In this document: piece after piece, positions 8,665-15,311 of the stretch
Layout of the letters: every line of letters starts with the position of its first letter
How positions within the stretch are numbered: the stretch's first letter is position 1
NCBI GenBank assembly: GCA_021781515.1
Contig: JAJXWR010000009.1
Location: 1-49,220, forward strand
From: Pseudomonadota bacterium
Lineage (GTDB): Bacteria > Pseudomonadota > Gammaproteobacteria > Pseudomonadales > Moraxellaceae
Direction of reading: 5' to 3'
DNA: 49,220 nt
Notes under the pieces: generated by a model
What the model saw: the letters and a program-made list of their open reading frames with translations, nothing else
Told to the model about the DNA's origin: nothing
Databases searched by the model: none
Translations under genes and position numbers: made by a program

Positions 8665-9641
8665 GGTGCGGGAATGACCTGGAGCAGTTCATGGATACAA
8701 TCCGCCGCCGTAATTCCCTCCGCCAAGGCTTGATAGTCCAGCACCAGTCGGTGGCGTAGCACATCAGGTAGCAGCTGTTGCACGTCTTCAGGGCTGACAT
8801 AATCACGGCCTTGCAGCCAGGCCCTGGCCCGTGCCCCACGTTCAAGGGCCAATGCCGCACGCGGACTGGCTCCCCAACGGATCCATTGTGCCAGTTTGCT
8901 GCTTTTCTCAGACGCATGTGTGGCATGCACCAACGCTGCCATCCAGGCTTCAATATGCGGATTGAGATGCAGACTTAAGGTTTCCTGTCGGGCAGCAAAA
9001 ATCAACGCAGGAGACAGTGCGGGTTGACTGAAATCTTCAATGCGCTGCGATCGTGCTTCTTGTCGCGCCAGGGCCATAATCCGCCGGGTTGTTTCCAGAT
9101 CCGGATAATCCACCTGGACGTGCAGCATGAATCGGTCCAGTTGTGCTTCGGGCAGCGGATAAGTGCCTTCATGCTCCAGCGGATTCTGGGTAGCCATCAC
9201 CAAAAACAGATCCGGTAATGGATAGGTGTGTTTGCCCACACTGATCTGTTGTTCGGCCATGGCTTCTAGCAGTGCCGCCTGAGTTTTGGCTGGGGCCCGG
9301 TTGATTTCATCGGCTAGAATGATCTGATGAAACAACGGGCCTTCCTGAAAGACAAAACTGGCGTTTTCCGGGCGATAAACGTCACTGCCCGTCAGGTCGG
9401 ACGGTAACATATCGGGAGTAAACTGAATCCGCTGGAACGAGGCGTGCAGCCCTTGTGCCAGTGCCTTGATGGCCCGGGTTTTCGCCAGTCCAGGTGGTCC
9501 TTCCACCAGCAGGTGGCCGTCAGCTAGCAGCGCAATCAACAGTCGGTCCACCAGATGCGGTTGACCTATGATGGTTTTTTCCAGATCGTTACGCAGACCC
9601 AGAAGTTGCGGCAATACAGTGATGTCGTTACCAGTGGTCAT
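8661..9641 (-). CDS. moxR: MoxR-family AAA+ ATPase
   Basis: The 326-residue product has Walker A GPPGLAKT (48-55), Walker B LADEINRA followed by the pore and sensor region, and the MoxR motif MATQNPLEHEGTYPLPEAQL. It is cytoplasmic and full-length for the family. MoxR ATPases are thought to act as chaperone-like machines that activate vWA-domain partners, and the next genes encode such partners. This is the first gene of the operon. The 136-bp upstream gap holds AGGAA about 13 nt before the ATG but no convincing sigma-70 promoter, so readthrough from rpoD and the SPOR gene is possible. Confidence 0.92.
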   Translation of the reverse strand: MTTGNDITVLPQLLGLRNDLEKTIIGQPHLVDRLLIALLADGHLLVEGPPGLAKTRAIKALAQGLHASFQRIQFTPDMLPSDLTGSDVYRPENASFVFQEGPLFHQIILADEINRAPAKTQAALLEAMAEQQISVGKHTYPLPDLFLVMATQNPLEHEGTYPLPEAQLDRFMLHVQVDYPDLETTRRIMALARQEARSQRIEDFSQPALSPALIFAARQETLSLHLNPHIEAWMAALVHATHASEKSSKLAQWIRWGASPRAALALERGARARAWLQGRDYVSPEDVQQLLPDVLRHRLVLDYQALAEGITAADCIHELLQVIPAP

Positions 9642-9777
9642 AAATCAAACGAGTTCCTGAACAGATCATTAGAATTTTGGGGATTCATGCGGGGATCTTC
9701 AAGCCATCAGCGCCATAAAAAAAAATTAATGAGTCGAAGGCATAAGCATTACGAATCGGGATAATGGGGTCCCCCTA

Positions 9778-10425
9778 TCAAAGGCATGGCGTTTTTTCAG
9801 AATGCAGTCCATTCTGTGTATGCAGCCACTCGGCAACCACATCGGTGGGCTGTGGACTGCCAGGAGATATAAATAGCCACGTCATGCTGTTGCCATTATC
9901 AATAATGCGTTTTTCTGCCATAAATCCTTGAGCAACGACGCTGTTGACAAGGTCGGTGGCGGCATCTTCACTGTGAAATTTGCCAAGGGACACCGCCCGT
10001 GCATAGGGGCCGGTTTCCAGGACGGTGGCATCAATGTGCTTGCTGCGCAGACGATTTGCCATATTTTCAGCGTCATTAATATACTGGAACGGTGGTATAT
10101 AGACCATGTACAACTGATTACTCACGTCACCGGAGCGGATGCGGCTGATCAGATTGTGTGCCTGAATTTTTTTCTGATACACACTGACCTCCGCCGGGTG
10201 GAGGGGGCCAATCAGATAACAGATGAAAAGATTTCCCGCCGGATTTTCCGGGATCATGCTGGGCACTGCAGCCGTATTGGGTTGCGTTGACCCCTGAATA
10301 ACAGTGAGCGGCGGGGTGTCGGGTGTGGATACAGGCCCGTGATTGGTGGGAGTGGAATTAAAAAAATACTCCCATCCCCAAAAACAGGTGTTAATCAGTA
10401 CCAGAAGTGCAAAAATCCATGCCAT
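9778..10425 (-). CDS. Membrane-anchored SPOR-domain protein
   Basis: The 215-residue protein has an N-terminal transmembrane anchor (IFALLVLINTCFWGWEYFF), a Pro/Thr-rich linker, and a C-terminal domain of about 85 residues (about 115-200) with the SPOR pattern (YMVYIPPF, ANRLRS, AVSLGKFHSEDAA). SPOR domains bind denuded peptidoglycan glycan strands, often at the division septum. The protein is probably an inner-membrane bitopic cell-envelope factor. It lies 41 nt downstream of rpoD on the same strand, suggesting co-transcription. It does not look like FtsN or DedD closely enough to name. Confidence 0.75.
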   Translation of the reverse strand: MAWIFALLVLINTCFWGWEYFFNSTPTNHGPVSTPDTPPLTVIQGSTQPNTAAVPSMIPENPAGNLFICYLIGPLHPAEVSVYQKKIQAHNLISRIRSGDVSNQLYMVYIPPFQYINDAENMANRLRSKHIDATVLETGPYARAVSLGKFHSEDAATDLVNSVVAQGFMAEKRIIDNGNSMTWLFISPGSPQPTDVVAEWLHTQNGLHSEKTPCL

Positions 10426-10466
10426 GATTTTATCCAGTCCGTCAGTGCTCAGACGTTAATCCGCAG

Positions 10467-12554
10467 CTATTCATTGTCCAGAAAAGAACGCAGATGTTCT
10501 GAACGTGAAGGGTGACGTAATTTACGCAGTGCTTTGGCTTCAATCTGCCGGATACGTTCACGGGTCACATCAAACTGACGTCCCACTTCTTCCAGGGTAT
10601 GATCTGTGTTCATTTCAATGCCGAAGCGCATCCGCAGTACTTTCGCCTCGCGTTGCGTCAGATTCGCCAACACATCACGGGTGGCTTCCCGCAACCCCTC
10701 AATAGTGGCAGAATCAATGGGAGAAATGATAGACGTGTCCTCAATAAAATCTCCCAGATGCGAATCTTCATCATCTCCGACCGGGGATTCCATGGAAATG
10801 GGTTCCTTGGAGATTTTTAGCACCCGGCGAATCTTGTCTTCGGGCATTTCCATGCGCTGACCTAATTCTTCGGGTGTGGGCTCGCGGCCGATTTCCTGTA
10901 ACATCTGACGGGAAATTCGATTGAGTTTATTGATCGTTTCAATCATATGCACAGGAATACGGATAGTACGGGCCTGATCCGCAATGGAACGGGTAATGGC
11001 CTGACGAATCCACCAGGTGGCATAAGTAGAGAACTTGAAACCCCGCCGGTATTCGAATTTGTCCACTGCCTTCATCAGACCAATATTACCTTCCTGAATC
11101 AGATCAAGAAACTGCAGTCCACGGTTGGTGTATTTTTTTGCAATAGAAATAACCAGACGCAAATTGGCTTCAACCATTTCTTTTTTAGCGCGACGAGCCT
11201 TGGCTTCTCCCAGGGACAGCCGTTTGTTGATACTCTTTATTTCAGAGATGGACATTCCGAGATCCCCTTCAATGTCGAAGAGTACTCGCTGGGCACGGAG
11301 AATCTCGCTTTTGTATTTCAGTAAATTGGTCGACCAGGGACGTTCAGAACTGGTGTGTTTGTCCACCCAGTCCAGATTGGTTTCTTGTCCCGGAAACAGT
11401 TCGAGAAACGATTTGCGATCCATCTGTACGCGTTTGATGCAAATATGCATCACGGTTTTTTCCTGAAGGCGAATCTGGCTCAGTAAATCCCGTACCTGTT
11501 GCACTAGTCCTTCAAAAATCCGCGGATTCAGTTTCAAAATCATGAACGAATCCGTTAGCTGCGCCAAGGCGGCTGTTGCTTCCGGGGAAGTGGCAGCTAC
11601 ATGGGTTTGATTCAATTCCTGCATGATCTGCAGATTACGCTGCAATAACTCAAAACGTTCTCTGGCAACTTCTGGATCCAGAGAAGAAAAATGTTCATCC
11701 TCTTCCTGGACAACGTCCGTTTCGTCTTCCTCATCAATTTCTCCAGTGATAGCGACTGGCTCGCCTTCTTCGGTCTCTGGTTCGGTCTCTGGTTCGGTCT
11801 CTGGTGTTTCTTCACCAGGCACGGCGGCGGTACCGGCATCTGTTGTTCCGGAATTTTCTATCTCCGAATTTTCAATTTCGTCAGCATCAACATCGGCTTC
11901 GGCTTCGACAACAGCAACGTCGTGGTCTTCAATGACGACAGGCAGAGGACGAACGGTTTTTGCCACCACCGCATGCGAATCCGCAGGCATACCCGGTGCC
12001 CGGCCATCGTCATTGGGATCCAGATAACCAATAATGATATCTGTCAGGCGTTTTTCACCACGTTGATACGCCGCATATTCGTTGAGTACGTGATCGACGG
12101 CACCTGGCCATTGTGCCAATGCGTAGAGTACTTCACGTACACCTTCTTCGATGCGTTTGGCAATGGCAATTTCACCGTCATGGTTTAACAAGTCCACGGT
12201 GCCCATTTCCCGCATATACATACGCACGGGATCTGTCGTACGGTGAGGCTCGTTTTCTACGGCCGCCAGTACGGCAGCCGCTTCTTCAGCGGCCACATCA
12301 TCATCTATTGCTTCAGGAGCTTCTTCAGACAATAGATCATCAGGGCTGGGGGCCCGTTCGGAGACGGGAATGCCCAGATCACGCAACATCTGGATAATAT
12401 CTTCAATCTGATCGACATTAACTACCGATTCAGGAAGATGGTCATTAATTTCAGCATGGGTCAGATAGCCCTGTTCTTTGCCACGGGCAATCAGCTCCTG
12501 GAGTTGCGAAGTTTGCTTATGTTTATCTTGATGTTTATCTTGAGGAATCGACAT
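10467..12554 (-). CDS. rpoD: Primary sigma factor RpoD with an enlarged acidic non-conserved region
   Basis: This 695-residue sigma-70 is longer than E. coli RpoD (613). Region 1.1 is at residues about 15-75. Region 1.2 begins [16 protein letters not shown]. Region 2 contains [30 protein letters not shown] and the -10 recognition helix ([15 protein letters not shown]). Region 3 follows, and region 4 ends with an HTH ([19 protein letters not shown]) and [11 protein letters not shown]. The extra length lies between 1.2 and 2, residues about 190-290, which is very acidic and includes PETE repeats. The gene is minus strand, followed by a SPOR gene. dnaG, often upstream of rpoD, is absent here. 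The ATG at 12554 has no good Shine-Dalgarno within 15 nt. Confidence 0.97.
11769..11804 (-). repeat. Three perfect 12-bp tandem repeats inside rpoD
   Basis: The unit TTCGGTCTCTGG (plus strand) occurs three times in perfect tandem. On the coding strand each unit encodes Pro-Glu-Thr-Glu in the acidic insertion. In-frame repeat-number change would be tolerated, so this is a likely length-polymorphic site. Confidence 0.9.
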
Positions 12555-12572
12555 AAATTAGTGGGCGAGAAA

Positions 12573-12656
12573 CCCTGTCTTTGCAGAACAGGGAGGGATA
12601 GCGCTGGCCATCAGGCCACAACTCTCGCAGCCTCCTCTAGATTCAAAGCTATCCTC
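12573..12656 (-). promoter_or_regulatory. Structured leader upstream of rpoD
   Basis: Two nested structures precede rpoD. Outer arms at 12593-12602 and 12648-12656 (GAGGGATAGC versus GCTATCCTC) enclose a TGGCC-ATCA-GGCCA hairpin. A second hairpin, CCCTGT / ACAGGG (12573-12578 with 12588-12593), ends 18 nt before the start codon. No Shine-Dalgarno lies between that hairpin and the ATG, so folding could affect initiation. This is inferred from visible complementarity only and was not folded computationally. Confidence 0.4.
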
Positions 12657-12697
12657 AGGTAAATGAAATAATTACGATCACTGCAATCATTCGCAGG

Positions 12698-12721
12698 ATT
12701 ATAGAGGGAAACACTGTTCCC
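12698..12721 (-). promoter_or_regulatory. Candidate rpoD promoter -10 with overlapping palindrome
   Basis: On the minus strand a perfect TATAAT (12703-12698) lies about 145 nt upstream of the rpoD ATG. Directly upstream of it is a palindrome, GGGAA-N6-TTCCC (12706-12721), which would occupy the promoter spacer and could be an operator. No good -35 is visible at 16-18 nt, so the promoter may be of another class or depend on an activator. Confidence 0.4.
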
Positions 12722-12821
12722 GTCGTTTATTCTGCTCAGCGATTTTTTGCACCTGTAGCGCACTTTGTCTGCAGAACAGGGTATCAATTGTGTTTTAACA
12801 CTCATCGCAATTCAGTGCTCA

Positions 12822-13050
12822 TCAGCAATAATTACTCCGCCTGGTTAATTCAATCAGATCCCGGAGTGGCTGGTCGTCCGGAAAACCGATAACAAATACG
12901 ACACGTTGATTTCTACGGCTGTTCGTGTCGTGGGTGTTTCCGCTCTAGCGCTTTAAAAACCCAGTCAATGGCTTTGGAGCCACTGGTCCGGAACTCCTGA
13001 GGAGTGGTAAACACGAGTTGTATTTCCAGACAACCCGATTTACAAGTGTA
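12822..13050 (-). pseudogene. Decayed minus-strand reading frame, unidentified
   Basis: Two adjoining frames look protein-coding but are offset. The first (13050 down to a TAG at 12913-12915) includes EIQLVFTTPQEFRTSGSKAI. The second, open to a TGA at 12822-12824, includes RVVFVIGFPDDQPLRDLIEL. A single frameshift would join them into about 75 residues. I recognise no family. The rest of the 12555-13456 gap is AT-rich with no other supportable gene. A 79-codon AT-rich frame at 13051-13290 looks random. Confidence 0.3.
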
Positions 13051-13444
13051 TCACAAGAAGGTGTTTTTTTCAATAAATTGAGTCGACAGGCAAAGGCGTT
13101 GTCGGACATATCTTAAACCAGACAGTTGAAGTCTGGTTGAATATTTAATTTTTTTCATTAAATACAGTTTGTTGTATTTTTTTCCTAATATATTAAAATT
13201 AAACTTGTAGGACATGAATCGCAGCCAGGTTTGTGCGGGCTTGAAATCATCTGACTCCCATGACGTGATTTTATGGATAACGACTGGCAAGGAGAAGGTG
13301 CGTTGTCTGCTGTCCCGTGGGGGTATCGGTGAGATTTTACTGTTCAGGATAACGAGGCAGACAACATTTTGTTTCCTCTTGTTTTTTTAAAGTCATTATT
13401 GGTCTTTCGTGTTAAAGTCACTAGTCGTTACTGGTAGAATTCGC

Positions 13445-13450
13445 TATAAT
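13445..13450 (+). promoter_or_regulatory. -10 box of smpB, 6 nt before the start codon
   Basis: A perfect TATAAT ends 6 nt before the smpB ATG at 13457. Transcription starting the usual 6-8 nt after the box would begin on or next to the A of the start codon. The -35 region (near 13422) is poor. No Shine-Dalgarno precedes the ATG. Confidence 0.55.
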
Positions 13451-13456
13451 AAGACA

Positions 13457-13930
13457 ATGAATGCAAAAAACAGTCCCTCGACCATTGCGGTCAACAAAAG
13501 AGCTTCCTTTGAATATTTTATTGAAGAGACCTTCGTAGCGGGTGTCGCGCTGGAAGGCTGGGAAGTTAAATCTATTCGTGCAGGCAAGATCAGCCTGACG
13601 GACGCTTATGTGTTTACTCGGCACAGTGAAGTCTTTTTACTGGGAGTGAATATTCATCCATTGATTTCCACATCGACGCACAACCGTATTGAGGCGACAC
13701 GTACCCGTAAGTTGCTCTTGCAGCGTCGGGAGATCAATCATCTCATCGGATCGATTGAACGTAAAGGGTACTCCTGTGTTCCCTTGCGTTTTTTCTGGAG
13801 TCATGGGCTGGTGAAGTGCGATATTGCCCTTGTGAAAGGCAAACAGCAGCATGACAAACGCGATACGGAGAAAAACCGGGACTGGCAGCGAGAACGTGGC
13901 CGGATTTTGCGTCAGGGACGTGCCGTCTGA
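13457..13930 (+). CDS. smpB: SsrA-binding protein SmpB
   Basis: The 157-residue protein starts at ATG 13457 ([16 protein letters not shown]). The frame is open 16 codons further upstream, but the family begins here. Conserved blocks are present: [32 protein letters not shown], and the C-terminal basic tail [20 protein letters not shown] that enters the ribosomal A site. SmpB binds tmRNA and delivers it to stalled ribosomes (trans-translation). The gene converges on cbrB with only 40 bp between stops. No ssrA gene was found in the window. Confidence 0.95.
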
Positions 13931-13970
13931 GTTAGTGCTGGAATTTCTGGTTTTTTCAAGGTCATGCGTA

Positions 13971-15311
13971 TTAGGGGGTTCGGTTTTGCCGCTGGATGTT
14001 GAAACGTTGTCGGCGTTCCCACAGGGATTTTCGGCTGATCCCCAGTTTCTGCGCCAGTTCGGTTTCGCTCATCTGGTCCTGATGTTGCAGCACAAAACTG
14101 ACAAAATAATCCTCTAGTGAGGTGGAATCGGTCGGGGCGGGTGCGTTGACGGCGGCAACGGGCATTTCCAGTGCCATCAGATCCGGGCTGATTTCGTCAC
14201 TTTCGCATAAAATAATCGCACGTTCTATGGCATTTTCCAGTTCGCGTACGTTCCCGGGCCAGGTGTAAGTGCGGATGGCGTTCAATGCACCATCGCTCAG
14301 CCGCAGCGGTTTGCAGTTCAGGCGATTACACAGACGTTCAAGCATGTATTTTGCCAGTTCAATGACATCATTTCCCCGTTCACGCAAGGGGGGAAGGCGT
14401 AGTTCGAATACATTCAGGCGGTAATACAGATCTTCACGGAACTTGCCTTCTTGAGACAGTTGTTTGAGATTACGGTGGGTAGCGGCAACCATGCGCACAT
14501 CAATGCGTTTTGTTTGTGTTGAACCGATGCGTCTGATTTCTTTTTCCTGCATCAGACGCAGGATTCGCGCCTGGGCTTCAAGAGGCAGTTCGCCAATTTC
14601 ATCGAGAAACAAGGTGCCGCCATCAGCGGCTTCCACCAGGCCTTTACGATTGGTCTGAGCGCCGGTAAAGGCCCCCTTTTCATAGCCAAACAATTCGGAT
14701 TCGATAAGGTTTTCCGGAATTGCTGCACAATTGACAGAGATCAACGGACCCTGGGTGCGTTTTGACTGTTCATGCACTGCACGGGCGACCAGTTCTTTAC
14801 CGGTGCCCGATTCACCGAGAATCAGCACGGTAGAATCAATCGGTGCCACGCGGCGGATGCGGTTGAATACGTCCTGTATGGCTGGGCAGTTGCCGATCAT
14901 GCGGGTGGGGTAGATTTTCGCCACTTCCTGTTTCAGCACTTCATTCTGGCGAACCAGTATTCCTTCACGCAGTACCCGGTCAACCGCCATGACCATGACA
15001 TCGTGATCAAATGGCTTGGTAATGTAATTGACGGCACCAAGACGCATGGCCTCGACCGCCGAGGCGATACTGCCAAATGACGTCATGATCAGTACCGGTG
15101 CCGGTTTGGCCAGAGTGATCATTTCTGTACCGGACTCACCGGGTAAACGGACATCACTGATCACCAGATCCATTTCCGAGGGCTCCAGTGCCCGTGCTTC
15201 CTGCACTGACGCCGCTTCCCGGATTTCATGTCCGTGGCGTTCCAGAAGCCGTTTAAGAGAAGAACGGATAATGGCTTCGTCTTCGACAATAAGAATTTGT
15301 GCCATTGGCAT
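13971..15311 (-). CDS. cbrB: NtrC-family sigma-54 response regulator (CbrB type)
   Basis: The 446-residue regulator has a receiver domain (1-120) with phospho-acceptor Asp53 in VISDVRLPG, a sigma-54 interacting AAA+ domain (about 140-375) with Walker A GESGTGKE at 166-173 and the GAFTGA loop that contacts sigma-54, and a Fis-type HTH near the C-terminus (ETELAQKLGISRKSLWERR). It overlaps the cbrA stop as TGATG, so the pair is translationally coupled. By analogy with Pseudomonas CbrB it should activate carbon and nitrogen use genes from -24/-12 promoters. In Pseudomonas a CbrB-dependent sRNA gene (crcZ) lies just downstream. Here smpB follows convergently after 40 bp, so there is no room for one. 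Confidence 0.9.
   Translation of the reverse strand: MPMAQILIVEDEAIIRSSLKRLLERHGHEIREAASVQEARALEPSEMDLVISDVRLPGESGTEMITLAKPAPVLIMTSFGSIASAVEAMRLGAVNYITKPFDHDVMVMAVDRVLREGILVRQNEVLKQEVAKIYPTRMIGNCPAIQDVFNRIRRVAPIDSTVLILGESGTGKELVARAVHEQSKRTQGPLISVNCAAIPENLIESELFGYEKGAFTGAQTNRKGLVEAADGGTLFLDEIGELPLEAQARILRLMQEKEIRRIGSTQTKRIDVRMVAATHRNLKQLSQEGKFREDLYYRLNVFELRLPPLRERGNDVIELAKYMLERLCNRLNCKPLRLSDGALNAIRTYTWPGNVRELENAIERAIILCESDEISPDLMALEMPVAAVNAPAPTDSTSLEDYFVSFVLQHQDQMSETELAQKLGISRKSLWERRQRFNIQRQNRTP

Noticed and set aside
9749-9766. AATCGGGATAATG shared with 215-227
   Set aside because: A 13-bp match in non-coding DNA with different flanks. It could easily be chance.
11691-12188. 165-codon plus-strand frame inside rpoD
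   Set aside because: It is a shadow of the acidic rpoD insertion, with a repetitive translation ([12 protein letters not shown]) that comes from the 12-bp repeats.
13051-13290. 79-codon minus-strand frame upstream of smpB
   Set aside because: AT-rich, Lys/Tyr/Asn-heavy translation, no ribosome site and no recognisable pattern. It looks like chance.
13931-13970. crcZ-like sRNA after cbrB
   Set aside because: Only 40 bp separate cbrB from the convergent smpB, with no room for a promoter and RNA.
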